Positions 47,122-56,594 of a stretch of 64,000 nt of DNA are shown piece by piece. Each line of letters starts with the position of its first letter. Position 1 is the stretch's first letter. The DNA lies in assembly GCA_963813635.1 (NCBI GenBank), contig CAWEZO010000011.1, forward strand, positions 682,001 through 746,000. The letters run 5' to 3'. This DNA comes from JBBRZM01 sp963813635. GTDB lineage: Bacteria > Actinomycetota > Acidimicrobiia > IMCC26256 > JBBRZM01. A program made the translations under genes and the position numbers. Under the pieces are notes generated by a model, which did not search any database, was not told the origin of the DNA, and was given only the letters and a program-made list of their open reading frames with translations.

Positions 47122-48570
47122 GCGGGTACGAGACCGTCATCGGGCTCGAGGTGCACTGCGAGCTCGCGACCGCCACGAAGCTGTTTTGCAGTTGCCGCAA
47201 CGAGTTCGGCGCGGAACCCAACACCAACACGTGCCCCGTGTGCCTCGGCCTGCCGGGGTCGCTTCCGGTGCTCAACGAGCGCGTTGTCGAGTACGCGCTG
47301 CGACTGGGTGAGGCGATGCAGTTCGACGTGCCGGCGCAATCGATCTTTCACCGCAAGAACTACTTCTATCCCGACATGCCGAAGGACTACCAGGTCAGCC
47401 AGTACGACGAGCCGATCTGCGTGAACGGCACGCTCGACGTCGGTGACGCGCGCATCGGGATCGAGCGCGCGCACATGGAGGAAGACACCGGCAAGTCGCT
47501 GCACGTCGGCGGCGGCGGGCGGATTCACGATGCCGATCATTCGCTTGTCGATTACAACCGCGCCGGCGTGCCGCTCATGGAGATCGTGAGCCGCCCCGAT
47601 ATCCGCAGCGCGGAGCAGGCGCGCGCCTACGTGACCGAGCTGCCGCGCGGTGCTCGAGACGATCGGCATCTCCGATGTGAAGATGGAAGAGGGGTCGATC
47701 CGCGTCGATGCCAATGTGTCGGTGCGGCCCAACGGCCGCGAAGAGCTCGGCACGAAGGTGGAGGTCAAGAACATGAACTCGCTGCGGTCGCTCGGCCACG
47801 CGATCGACTACGAGGTCGAACGCCAGATCAGGTTGCTCGACAGCGGCGAACGTGTCGTGCAGGCGACGCGCCACTGGAACGAGGAGGCCGGCCGCACCGA
47901 CGGCATGCGTTCGAAGGAAGAGGCGTTCGACTACCGCTATTTCCCCGAGCCCGACCTCGTACCGGTGCGGCCCACCGACGAGATGCGGGCCGTCGCGCGC
48001 GCATCGGTGCCCGAATTGCCGGCCGCGAAGCGAGATCGGCTCGCGACCGAGTGGGGAATCTCGGCGCAGGACGCGCGCGTGCTCACCGGCGTCAGCGGCC
48101 TGGCCGAGTACGCCGAGGAAGCCGTCGCGGCTGGCGGCGCGGCCAAAGACGTCGTCAACTGGTGCACCGGTGATCTGCTCGGCTACCTCAACGAGACGGG
48201 TCTTGCCCCGGGCGCGCTTCCGCTCGCGCCCGACGGTCTGGCCGAGCTGGTCGCACTGGTCGCGGACGGCACGTTGTCGCGCGGCCTGGCGAGAGACGTA
48301 TTGGGCGAATGCCTGGCGGAGCCGAAGCGGCCGAAGCAGGTGGTGGACGAGCGCGGGCTCGCGCAGGTGAGCGACGAGGGTGAGCTCGGATCGGTGATAG
48401 ACGAGATCCTCGCTGCGAATCCCGACGACGTCGCGGCGTACCGCGCCGGCGACGACAAGGCGCGCAGGAAGAAGCGCGGGTTCCTCATGGGTGAGGCGAT
48501 GAAGGCGATGAAGGGCAAAGGGAATCCGCAGCTGCTCAACCGGCTGCTCGACGAACGGCTGGAGAGCTGA
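47118..48570 (+). CDS. gatB: Asp/Glu-tRNA amidotransferase subunit B (frameshifted)
   Basis: About 483 residues. The kinase-like domain is in the first frame from GTG 47118: YETVIGLEVHCEL, TCPVCLGLPGSLP, the Zn-linked Cys CSCR, YPDMPKDYQVSQYD and VDYNRAGVPLMEIV. The second frame has KMEEGSIRVDANVSVRP, KNMNSLRSL, YRYFPEPDL and the C-terminal YqeY-like helical tail. One base too many at about 47643-47656 causes the break. It phosphorylates and amidates mischarged tRNA. The stop TGATG overlaps the next gene. Confidence 0.93.
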
Positions 48571-49004
48571 TGAACCGCAAGGATGAGATTGCCAAGGTCG
48601 TGACCCGGGCCCACAACTTTTTGTACAAGCTGCTCGGCGGTCGCGTCGTCGGCCGATGGGGCAAGGCGCCGATGCTCCTGCTGACGACGACGGGCCGCAA
48701 GACGGGCAAGGCTCGCACCACACCCTTGCTGTATCTGCCCGATGGCGACGACCTCGTGGTCGTCGCGTCGTGGGGTGGCGACGATCGCCATCCGCTCTGG
48801 TACCTCAACCTGCAGGCAGAGCCGCACGTGGAAGTGCAGGTCGGCTCGGAGAAGCAGGCGCGCGTTGCCCGTACGGCCACGAAGGCGGAGAAGGCGCGGA
48901 TCTGGCCCGAGCTGATCGCGATCTACAAGCAGTACGACGACTACCAGAAGCGGACCGAACGCGAGATCCCGCTGGTGATGCTGTCGCGGGGCGCTGCGGC
49001 CTGA
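48570..49004 (+). CDS. Deazaflavin(F420)-dependent nitroreductase-family protein
   Basis: The 144-residue split-barrel protein has the signature TTTGRKTGKARTTPLLYL and HPLWYLNLQAEPHVEVQV of the DUF385/Ddn family. Members bind F420H2 and reduce quinones or nitro compounds. The ATG shares one base with the gatB stop, so it is co-transcribed with gatCAB, though no functional link is evident. Confidence 0.85.
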   Translation: MNRKDEIAKVVTRAHNFLYKLLGGRVVGRWGKAPMLLLTTTGRKTGKARTTPLLYLPDGDDLVVVASWGGDDRHPLWYLNLQAEPHVEVQVGSEKQARVARTATKAEKARIWPELIAIYKQYDDYQKRTEREIPLVMLSRGAAA

Positions 49005-49034
49005 CTTGTACGCCCGGCGCCGGCCGGGCGGGCG

Positions 49035-50048
49035 TCATGATCCGCGAATACCCTCGATGATCAGTGGCCAACACTTCGGATTGAGGCCGTAGGGCGCGTT
49101 GGGGCTCACGCGGTCGATAAGGTCGCCGTATCGCTCGCGCGCCATCTCCCCGAGCGCATCGGGCGCGCCGCGCAGCGCGAACTCGTCGACCATGTCGTCG
49201 TCAATCAGCGCGCTCATCTCCTGCCACCGTTGTTCCTTGGACAGTCGATTGAGCTGCGGCTGCAGATCTCCCCAACCGTGCGCGTCGAGCACCACGCGGT
49301 ACGCCGGTGTGGAGCCGTAGAACGCGATCTGGGCCCGGACCGAGTCGGCGGCCTTCCGTATCTCGTCTTCGGTCGTGCCGGTCACGATCATCACCGGGAA
49401 CACGATCTCGTAGTCGGAGCGATCTCGTTGCACCTTCTCCCAGCCGCGCGTCAGTGCCGGGAGCGTGTGCTCGCGCAGAAAGAGCTCCGTGCTCAGCGGG
49501 TGCACCAGGAAGCCGTCGGCAACCTCACCGGCCACCTCGGTCATCACCGGCCCGACCCCGGCGAGCCAGATCCGCGCGCTGCCGTACACGTTGGGACCGG
49601 GATCGAAGAAGGGTGTCATGAGCGTGTGGCGGTAGAACTCGCCTTCGAAGCGAAGTGGCGTGCCGTCCTGCCAGCAGGCCCAGATTGCGCGGATCGCGAG
49701 AATCAGCTCGCGCATGCGCGCCGCGGGCTTCGACCACGGCATCGAAAACCGCTTCTCGATGTGCGGCTTGATCTGTGACCCGAGCCCGAGGATGAAGCGA
49801 CCGCGTGACGCGAGCTGCAGGTCGTAGCCGATGTTGGCCAGCGTCATCGGGCTGCGCGCGAACGCGACCGCGATTGCCGTGGCGAGCTCGAGCCGTTCCG
49901 TGTGCTCGGCTGCGAGCAACAGCGGGAAGAACGGATCGTGCGGGCCTTCGAACGTGTACGCGCCGTCGTACCCGGCCGCCTCGAGCGCACGGGCGCGCGC
50001 GGGGATCGACGCGAGGTCCGCGTCCACGAGTGCTCCATCAACCTTCAT
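49035..50048 (-). CDS. LLM-class F420-dependent oxidoreductase
   Basis: The 337-residue luciferase-like TIM barrel has GYDGAYTFEGPHDPFFPLL near the N-terminus, IAVAFARSPM, LGLGSQIKPHIEKRF and WLAGVGPVMTEVAGEVADGF, the usual cofactor-contact regions. It probably transfers hydride between F420 and an alcohol or other substrate. ATG 50048 has a -10 box six bases upstream that overlaps the promoter of the divergent VOC gene. Confidence 0.85.
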   Translation of the reverse strand: MKVDGALVDADLASIPARARALEAAGYDGAYTFEGPHDPFFPLLLAAEHTERLELATAIAVAFARSPMTLANIGYDLQLASRGRFILGLGSQIKPHIEKRFSMPWSKPAARMRELILAIRAIWACWQDGTPLRFEGEFYRHTLMTPFFDPGPNVYGSARIWLAGVGPVMTEVAGEVADGFLVHPLSTELFLREHTLPALTRGWEKVQRDRSDYEIVFPVMIVTGTTEDEIRKAADSVRAQIAFYGSTPAYRVVLDAHGWGDLQPQLNRLSKEQRWQEMSALIDDDMVDEFALRGAPDALGEMARERYGDLIDRVSPNAPYGLNPKCWPLIIEGIRGS

Positions 50049-50054
50049 CCCGCA

Positions 50055-50064
50055 AGACTATGGT
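50055..50064. promoter_or_regulatory. Bidirectional leaderless promoter with shared -10 bases
   Basis: AGACTATGGT reads as TATGGT on plus (50059-50064) and TAGTCT on minus (50060-50055), sharing the central TA. Each hexamer is followed by exactly six bases and an ATG: plus at 50071, minus at 50048. The whole intergenic space is 22 bases. Confidence 0.65.
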
Positions 50065-50070
50065 GCGCGC

Positions 50071-50433
50071 ATGCCCACGCGTTTCCTGAACGCGCGACCG
50101 CACCTCGAGGTGGCGGATGTCGAGCGATCAATTTCATTCTACGAGCGCGCGTTCGGATTTCACGTCCTGCACTCGATGGGTGAGCCGCCCGTGCACGCGA
50201 TCATCGAGAAGGACGGCGTCACCGCGACGCTCGCACGGGTCGACTCCCCGGCGGTCGCGTCGATCGCGGCCTGCTTCATCGACATCGAGGGCGTCGACGA
50301 GCTGTTCGCCCACTGCGCGGCGGCGGACTTCAAGGTCGACTGCGAGCCAACCGATCGGCCGTGGGGGATACGCGACCTCGTCGTCGTCGATCCCGACGGC
50401 CACCTGATCGCGTTCGGCGAACGCATCGACTGA
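50071..50433 (+). CDS. VOC-superfamily (glyoxalase/bleomycin-resistance fold) protein
   Basis: The 120-residue single VOC domain opens ARPHLEVADVERSISFYERAFGF and ends IRDLVVVDPDGHLIAFGERI, with the last Glu a possible metal ligand. The first-position His is in RPHLEV. Substrate unknown. It is divergent from the F420 oxidoreductase and shares its promoter region. Confidence 0.75.
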   Translation: MPTRFLNARPHLEVADVERSISFYERAFGFHVLHSMGEPPVHAIIEKDGVTATLARVDSPAVASIAACFIDIEGVDELFAHCAAADFKVDCEPTDRPWGIRDLVVVDPDGHLIAFGERID

Positions 50434-50467
50434 CGCGTAATCCGGCGCGCCGTGACAGAGCCGGGTC

Positions 50468-50473
50468 TACGCT
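50468..50473 (+). promoter_or_regulatory. Leaderless -10 box for ilvD
   Basis: TACGCT is followed by 8 bases and ATG 50482; the same hexamer stands before the mutase and the 1053-2471 gene. Confidence 0.5.
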
Positions 50474-50481
50474 CGACCGTC

Positions 50482-52167
50482 ATGAGCGAACCACCCGACA
50501 TGAAGCCGCGCAGCCACGAGGTCACCGACGGCATGGAACGGGCGCCGGCCCGGGCCATGTTGCGGGCGGTCGGCATGTCCGACGGCGACTGGGGCAAGGC
50601 GCAAGTGGGCGTGGCGTCGAGCTGGAACGAGGTGACGCCGTGCAACATGCCGCTCGACCGCCTCGCGAAGCGGGCGAAGGAGGGCGTACGCGCTGCGGGC
50701 GGGTTTCCGCTCGAGTTCGTCACCATCGCCGTGAGTGACGGCATCTCGATGGGCCACGAGGGCATGCGCGGATCGCTCGTGAGCCGCGAGATCATCGCCG
50801 ACTCCGTCGAGTGCGTGATGCACGCCGAGCGCTTCGACGCGCTCGTCACGTTCGCAGGGTGTGACAAGAGCCTGCCGGGAATGCTGATGGCGGCGGCGCG
50901 GGTCAACCTGCCGTCGGTCTTTCTCTACGGCGGCTCGATCCTCCCCGGTCACTACAAGGACCAGACCCTCGACATCGTGAGCGTGTTCGAGGCCGTCGGT
51001 GCGTGCGCCGCCGGCACGCTCACCGAAAACGAGCTGGGCCAGATCGAGCGGCGAGCATGTCCCACCGAGGGGTCGTGCGCGGGCATGTTCACCGCCAACA
51101 CCATGGCGTCGATCGGCGAGGCCATCGGCATGTCGCTGCCCGGGAGTGCCGCGCCGGCCGCCGTTGATCGCCGGCGCGACGACTTCGCGTTCGCGAGTGG
51201 CGAGGCGGTCATGAATTTGATCGAGCTGGGCATCCGGCCGCGACAGATCATGACGAAGGCCGCGTTCGAGAACGCGATCGCGGTGACGATGGCGCTCGGC
51301 GGCTCCACTAACGCGGTGCTGCATCTCCTCGCGATCGCACACGAGGCCGAGGTCGAGCTCGAGCTCGACGACTTCAACCGCATCGGGGCGAAGGTCTCGC
51401 ACATTGCCGACACGAAGCCGCACGGTAAGTACCACATGGCCGACGTCGATCGCGTCGGCGGCGTGCCCGTCGTCATCCGCGAGCTGCTCGAGGCGGGATT
51501 GCTCAACGGCGACTGCCTCACCGTCACCGGCAAGACGATGGCCGAGAACCTTGCCGAGCTCGACCCCCCCGCGCCCGACGGCGAGGTGATCCGTCCGCTC
51601 TCGAATCCGATCAATGCACAGGGCGGGCTCGCGATCCTCACCGGCACCCTCGCGCCCAACGGTTCGGTCGTGAAGGTGGCCGGTATGGACTCGCCGCGTT
51701 TCGAGGGCACCGCGCGCGTCTTCGACGGCGAAGACGCGGCGATGGAAGCGATCGTCGCCGAGTCGATCAACGCGGGTGACGTGGTGGTGATCCGCTACGA
51801 GGGACCCAAGGGTGGGCCCGGTATCCGCGAGATGCTCGCGGTGACCGGCGCGATGAAGGGCGTCGGCCGCGGTGCCGATGCCGCGCTGCTCACTGACGGA
51901 CGGTTCTCGGGTGGCACGCACGGCTTCTGTGTCGGTCATGTCGCGCCCGAGGCCGTCGACGGCGGACCCATCGCGTTCATCGAAGACGGTGATCGCATCG
52001 TGATCGACGCGACGAGGCACACGATCGACGTCATGGTCGACGACGACGAGCTCGCTCGCCGGCGCGTCAACTGGAAGGTCCCGGAGCCGCGATACCCAAC
52101 GGGCTTCCTCGCCAAGTACGCGAAGCTGGCGCAAGGCGCCGAGCGCGGCGCGATCACCAACTTCTAG
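50482..52167 (+). CDS. ilvD: Dihydroxy-acid dehydratase
   Basis: The 561-residue FeS enzyme dehydrates dihydroxy acids in valine, leucine and isoleucine synthesis. Cluster and active-site residues appear in WNEVTPCNMPL, FAGCDKSLPGMLMA and ACPTEGSCAGMFTANTM; the C-terminal domain has LLTDGRFSGGTHGFCVGH and the catalytic Ser in that loop. ATG 50482 is supported by the -10 spacing. It is not frameshifted. It lies 8 kb from ilvBNC and has its own promoter. Confidence 0.96.
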   Translation: MSEPPDMKPRSHEVTDGMERAPARAMLRAVGMSDGDWGKAQVGVASSWNEVTPCNMPLDRLAKRAKEGVRAAGGFPLEFVTIAVSDGISMGHEGMRGSLVSREIIADSVECVMHAERFDALVTFAGCDKSLPGMLMAAARVNLPSVFLYGGSILPGHYKDQTLDIVSVFEAVGACAAGTLTENELGQIERRACPTEGSCAGMFTANTMASIGEAIGMSLPGSAAPAAVDRRRDDFAFASGEAVMNLIELGIRPRQIMTKAAFENAIAVTMALGGSTNAVLHLLAIAHEAEVELELDDFNRIGAKVSHIADTKPHGKYHMADVDRVGGVPVVIRELLEAGLLNGDCLTVTGKTMAENLAELDPPAPDGEVIRPLSNPINAQGGLAILTGTLAPNGSVVKVAGMDSPRFEGTARVFDGEDAAMEAIVAESINAGDVVVIRYEGPKGGPGIREMLAVTGAMKGVGRGADAALLTDGRFSGGTHGFCVGHVAPEAVDGGPIAFIEDGDRIVIDATRHTIDVMVDDDELARRRVNWKVPEPRYPTGFLAKYAKLAQGAERGAITNF

Positions 52168-52179
52168 CTCGCGTCGCCT

Positions 52180-52986
52180 GTGCCCGAGATCCTCGAGGTC
52201 GAGACCGCGCGGGAGCTGATCGCGGACAAGGCACTCGGGCGGCGCATCACGAAGGTGCACGCGCCCGACGCGTGGTTTCTCAAGCGCGGCCTGACACCTG
52301 CGACGATCCGAGCGGCGTTACCCGGGCGTCGGTTCACCGGGGCGCGCCGTCGCGGAAAGTTCTTGCTCGTCGGCACGAGCGGCGTCGGTCGGAGCCGGAC
52401 GCCGGGGCCGGTGCTCGGGTTGCACCTCGGGATGAGTGGACGTGTGCTCGTCGACGGGGAGGCCGCGGGCGACCCGTTGTTGTATGCGAGCAATCAACCC
52501 AACACGGCGTGGCACCGGTTCGGAGTCGGGTTCCACGACGGCGGCTCGATGTGGCTACGCGATCCGCGCCGCCTCGGGGCTGTCGAGCTCGATCCCGATG
52601 AGGAACGGCTCGGCGTCGACGCGTTCGACGTGACGTCTGAGCAGTTGGGGGCGATGGTTGCCAAGAGCCGGGCGCCGCTGAAGGCGGTTCTGATGAATCA
52701 GGCCCGCATCGCGGGGCTCGGCAACCTGCTTGCCGACGAGGTGCTGTGGCGCGCGGACCTCGACCCGGCGCGGCGCGCCAATTCGCTCACGACTGACGAC
52801 GTCCGCCGGCTGCGCAGAGTCATCCGCCAGACCTTGCGCACGCTCGGCCGGCGCGGGGGCTCACACACCGGCGATCTCATGGTCGCCCGCGTGCCCGGGT
52901 CGAGCTGCCCGAAGGACGGTGCGCCCCTGATGCGCCGTACCGTCGCGGGGCGTACGACGTATTCGTGCCCGCAGCACCAGCACTGA
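52180..52986 (+). CDS. Fpg/Nei-family DNA glycosylase with a variant zinc finger
   Basis: The 268-residue base-excision glycosylase/lyase starts at GTG 52180, 12 bases after ilvD. The catalytic Pro and Glu are in MPEILEVE, the DNA-contact Lys in RRGKFLLV, H2TH in QARIAGLGNLLADEVLW, and the finger Arg in GRTTYSCP. The C-terminal finger keeps the 2-16-2 spacing of the family, but Asp and His replace the second and fourth Cys (C..D, then C..H). Metal binding may persist with C-D-C-H. It removes oxidised bases; whether Fpg- or Nei-like in specificity is not clear. Confidence 0.85.
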   Translation: MPEILEVETARELIADKALGRRITKVHAPDAWFLKRGLTPATIRAALPGRRFTGARRRGKFLLVGTSGVGRSRTPGPVLGLHLGMSGRVLVDGEAAGDPLLYASNQPNTAWHRFGVGFHDGGSMWLRDPRRLGAVELDPDEERLGVDAFDVTSEQLGAMVAKSRAPLKAVLMNQARIAGLGNLLADEVLWRADLDPARRANSLTTDDVRRLRRVIRQTLRTLGRRGGSHTGDLMVARVPGSSCPKDGAPLMRRTVAGRTTYSCPQHQH

Positions 52987-53070
52987 AACGCAGCTGAAGC
53001 CCGGCCCTGAGCCCGAGCCGGAGCCGCCGCTCTCATCATCTCCTCATGCCCGAAATGGCTGAATGAAGCA

Positions 53071-53781
53071 GTGGTGAGTGTCGTCGCGACCCCGTTCGTG
53101 CATTCCCGGCGGCTTTTCCGCGAGTCGTTGGACGGACATCGGGAACCCGAGATCCCATGGGTCGCGGCGACGCTTGCCATCTCTGTGCTTCTCACGGCCA
53201 TCGTCACCGGCGTCTTCGCGCATCAGATCGCCGCCCCGCTGGCGGCGCGCGGATCGTTCGGGCTCCCGTCGCTCGAAGCGCACCGTTGGTGGACCGTCGG
53301 CACCTCGTTCCTGTTCACGCGTGACTGGTTCATGGCCTCGACCATGCCGATTTGCCTCTTCGTCAGCCTTGCCCTGTACGAACGACGCGCCGGCCACATC
53401 CGTGCGCTCGCAGTTGCCGTCACAGGCCACGTGACCGGTTCGATCATCGTCGCGCTGGCGTTCGCGCCGCTCGTGCTCACCCACGTGCCCATGCTGGTCA
53501 GGGCCGCGAACAATCTCGATTTCGGCGGATCGATGGCGGTCGCCGCTGCGTGCGGTGCGCTCGCTTCCCGACTGGACGACCGGCGCGCAGTGTGGGTGGT
53601 CGTCCTCACGGTCGTGCTGGCGCTCCTGCTCCATCATCAGATGTCGGACTGGGGTCATTTCGTCGCGGCACCCGCCGGGTACCTCGCCGATCGCGTGCGA
53701 CGCCCCTCGCACGCACGGGTCGCGCTCGTCCTGGTCGTGCTGTTGACAGTGGGACTCACCTGGTTCGGCACCCAGCTGTGA
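53071..53781 (+). CDS. Rhomboid-like membrane protein 1
   Basis: The 236-residue protein has six hydrophobic helices after a cytoplasmic N-terminus. Rhomboid landmarks: TGHVTGSIIVAL in helix 2-3 area, DFGGSMAVAAACGAL at the place of the catalytic GxSG, and SDWGHFVAAPAGYLAD at the place of the catalytic His. The Ser and His are present, but the motif GGSMA is not canonical, so protease activity is uncertain. The downstream gene overlaps by GTGA and is a paralogue. Confidence 0.65.
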   Translation: MVSVVATPFVHSRRLFRESLDGHREPEIPWVAATLAISVLLTAIVTGVFAHQIAAPLAARGSFGLPSLEAHRWWTVGTSFLFTRDWFMASTMPICLFVSLALYERRAGHIRALAVAVTGHVTGSIIVALAFAPLVLTHVPMLVRAANNLDFGGSMAVAAACGALASRLDDRRAVWVVVLTVVLALLLHHQMSDWGHFVAAPAGYLADRVRRPSHARVALVLVVLLTVGLTWFGTQL

Positions 53782-54440
53782 CCGTGACCGCGGTCGGGAT
53801 CCCGACGCCCCGCCCGCGGCGTTCAGCCGGGCGGCGCGCCGTACTCATCGCGACGCGGCTCGCGGGCTTGCTCGCGCTCATCGCCGTGCCATCACTGGTC
53901 ACTACATTCTCGCGCTCGCATTTAAGTTTCGCCAACGACGTGCGTGACCTCTGCAACTATTCACCCGACCGTCTGCTGCACGGGTACGTGTGGACGGTGA
54001 TCACGTCGGGGCTGGTCACGCCGCGCCTACGCAATGTGCATCAGGTGACGCTCGTGGGGCTGGCCGTCCTGGTGCCGTTTGTGCTCCTGCGCGGCGCGTG
54101 GCAAACGGTGAAGGTGTTCTTCAGCGGCCACATTGTGTCGACACTCGTTATCGCAGTGATCGTGCTGCCGGGAGCCGCGCTCGGATGGCAGACCGCGCAC
54201 ACGGTGGCACGCACCATCGATAACGGCGTCTCAGCCGGCTTGGCCGCCGTCGGCGGCGCGCTGGTCGTTGTCGCCTGGCGTTGGTCGCGCCCCCTGGGCG
54301 CCGTCCTTCTTGCTGCGCTCGCCATGTTTCTCGGGGGGATGCTTATCTTCCAACCGTTTTCGTTCGGACGCGAGATCGCGGGCATCGAGCATTTCGTTGC
54401 GATTGCCGTAGGGGCATTTGTTGAGTGGCGCTACCCGTGA
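53778..54440 (+). CDS. Rhomboid-like membrane protein 2
   Basis: The 220-residue paralogue of the upstream protein has a better serine motif: SGHIVSTLVIAV, DNGVSAGLAAVGGAL (GxSxG) and GIEHFVAIAVGAFVEW carrying the His. GTG 53778 overlaps the previous stop. It is followed by a response regulator 35 bases downstream. A tandem pair of rhomboid-fold proteins of this shape suggests a heteromeric membrane complex; that is inference. Confidence 0.65.
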   Translation: MTVTAVGIPTPRPRRSAGRRAVLIATRLAGLLALIAVPSLVTTFSRSHLSFANDVRDLCNYSPDRLLHGYVWTVITSGLVTPRLRNVHQVTLVGLAVLVPFVLLRGAWQTVKVFFSGHIVSTLVIAVIVLPGAALGWQTAHTVARTIDNGVSAGLAAVGGALVVVAWRWSRPLGAVLLAALAMFLGGMLIFQPFSFGREIAGIEHFVAIAVGAFVEWRYP

Positions 54441-54463
54441 CGAGAACGGCATCCGCAGAGCCG

Positions 54464-54469
54464 TACGAT
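54464..54469 (+). promoter_or_regulatory. Leaderless -10 box for OmpR-type regulator
   Basis: TACGAT is followed by six bases and GTG 54476, which opens VRVLVVEDE. This decides the start over a GTG at 54437. Confidence 0.5.
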
Positions 54470-54475
54470 TCGAAC

Positions 54476-55149
54476 GTGCGAGTATTAGTGGTCGAAGACG
54501 AAACCAAAATGGCGTCGCTCGTAAAGCCGCGCGCTCGAACGCGAGAGCTACGCAGTCGATGTCGTCGGCACCGGCGACGACGCGCTCTGGCTCGCAACCG
54601 AGTTCGAGTACGACGCGATCGTGCTCGACGTGATGATTCCTGCGCCCGACGGATTCGAGGTGTGCCGCCGGCTTCGCCGAGCCGGGCGATGGGCTCCGGT
54701 GTTGCTGCTGACGGCGCGAGACGGCGTCGACGACCGCGTTGCCGGCCTCGATGCCGGCGCCGACGACTACCTGCCGAAGCCGTTCTCGTTCGCCGAGCTC
54801 TACGCACGGCTCCGCGCACTTACCCGCCGAGGCACACCAGAACGACCGGTGCTCCTCAGGGTCGGCGATCTCAAGCTCGACACGGCGACAGCGCGTGGTC
54901 CAACGCGGCGAAATGCCGATCGAGCTCAGTCCCAAAGAGTTCGGTTTGCTCGAGCTTTTCATGGGTCACGCCGGTGAGGTGCTCACCCGCACCATGATCT
55001 TGGAGCATGTGTGGGATTTCGCGTACGACGGCACATCCAATGTCGTCGACGTGTATGTGCGGTATCTCAGGGAGAAGATCGATCGGCCGTTCGGTTGCAC
55101 GAGCATCGAGACAATCAGGGGCGTGGGCTACCGGCTTCAGAGCGGGTAG
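54476..55149 (+). CDS. OmpR/PhoB-family response regulator (two frameshifts)
   Basis: About 224 residues. The receiver has VRVLVVEDETKMASLVK, then in frame two DAIVLDVMIPAPDGFEV (phospho-Asp), LLTARDGVDDRVAG and YLPKPFSFAEL (Lys). The winged helix, in frame three, has IELSPKEFGLLELF, HVWDFAYDGTSNVVDVYVRYLREKI and IETIRGVGYRL. Breaks near 54525 and 54893 each fit one extra base. It precedes its kinase by six bases. Confidence 0.88.
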
Positions 55150-55155
55150 GCGGAG

Positions 55156-56542
55156 ATGAAGTTCGCACCGAGCACGTTGCGCGGGCGACTCACGGTCTTG
55201 TTCGCCGCGACCACCATCCTGCTTTCGGCGGCGCTCGGCACGATCGTCGTGTTCCAGTACCGCAGCGAGCTGCGGTCCACGCTCGACGACAGGCTCGTGA
55301 CCCGCTTCGACGACGCGCAATCGAAGGTCGCAGCCGCCGACGCCGATCCGGCCGGCGCTCAGGTCGAAGGTCGGCTCAAGCTGCGGATCTCGGAGGCCGA
55401 GTCGTTTGCACAGATCCTCGACGTGCGAGGGAAGGTGCTCGCGAGCGCTGCCCTCGGGCACCTCGGTTTCCCTCTGTCTTGTCGAGCGCTGAGCTCAAGC
55501 GGGCCCAGACGCATCGCTTCACACTCGTGCGTTCGGTGCCGCCGTTTCATGAGCGCTCGCGTCTTCTCGTCGGGCCCGCGAGTTTGCTCGGGGCCCCGGT
55601 CGTTGTCGCGGTGGGCACCTCACTCGAAGCGACGGCCAATGCCGAGCACCGGCTTGAGCTCGCGCTGCTCATTGGCCTGCCCGTGCTCGCGGCGCTCCTG
55701 TCGTTCGGTGGATGGCTCGCGATTGGTGCTGCACTCTCGCCGGTGCAGTCGATCATCGAAGAAGCCGATTCGATCTCTGCCCGCTCGCCCGGCCGTCGCC
55801 TCGGTGTGCGGAGCAGTGCCGGCGCGGAGATCACTGAGCTCACCGAGCGCCTCAACGCGATGCTGGCGCGGATCGAAGGCGCGCTCGCGCACGAGCGCGC
55901 GTTTCTCGACGAGGCAAGCCACGAGTTGCGTACGCCGATCGCGATCGCGCGTGGCGAGTTGGAACTGGTGCGTATGCGGGCCGAAGTGGGCACCGACCTT
56001 GCAGTCGCGCTCGATTCGGCGCTCGAGGAGGTCGACCGCCTCGATCACCTCGCGGTCAATCTCCTCGTCCTCGCACGCACGCGTGCGGCAGGTACGCAGG
56101 AACCCGCACGCGTCGACCTCGGCGTCATTGCCCGACGCGCGGTCGACGCCATAGAGCGCGCGCTCGCGGGAGTGATAACATTGCGCCCACAGTACAAGGA
56201 TCGGCCTGGGCGCTCGGCGACGCCACGACGCTCGAGCGGGCCGTAACCAACCTTGTCGACAACGCGTGGCGGCACTCCGCGTCGATCGTTGACGTGTCGG
56301 TGCGAACCGTAGGGCGCGACGCATGCATCGACATCATCGACGATGGGCCGGGATTTCCTCCCGAGTTGCTCGACCACGTGTTCGGGCGCTTCGTGACGAC
56401 CGATGGCGGCGGCACGGCGGGACTCGGGCTGGCGATTGTCGACGCGATCATTGCCGCCCACGGTGGCACCGTGCAGGTGAGCAACCGATCCTCGGGTGGG
56501 GCCCGAGCACGAATACGGCTTCCGATAGCGCCCGCGGGTTGA
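55156..56542 (+). CDS. Sensor histidine kinase, HAMP-HisKA-HATPase (two frameshifts)
   Basis: About 462 residues. First helix LTVLFAATTILLSAALGTIVV, extracytoplasmic loop of about 110 residues (broken near 55467), second helix LIGLPVLAALLSFGGWLAI, HAMP (ALSPVQSIIEEADSI), H-box FLDEASHELRTPIAIA, then after a break near 56200 the N-box TNLVDNAWRHS and G-boxes DDGPGFPPELLDHVFGRF and GLGLAIVDAIIAAHGG. Both breaks look like single-base losses. It is a typical partner for the preceding regulator and may sense envelope conditions. Confidence 0.88.
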
Positions 56543-56594
56543 TGACCGGTCCGTCTTCATCATGTTCTCACGATGAATCCCGCATCGTGGCGTC

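Noticed and set aside
50467..52260. Minus-strand frame of 597 codons across ilvD
   Set aside because: It is fully antisense to ilvD, with shadow composition and no recognisable motif.
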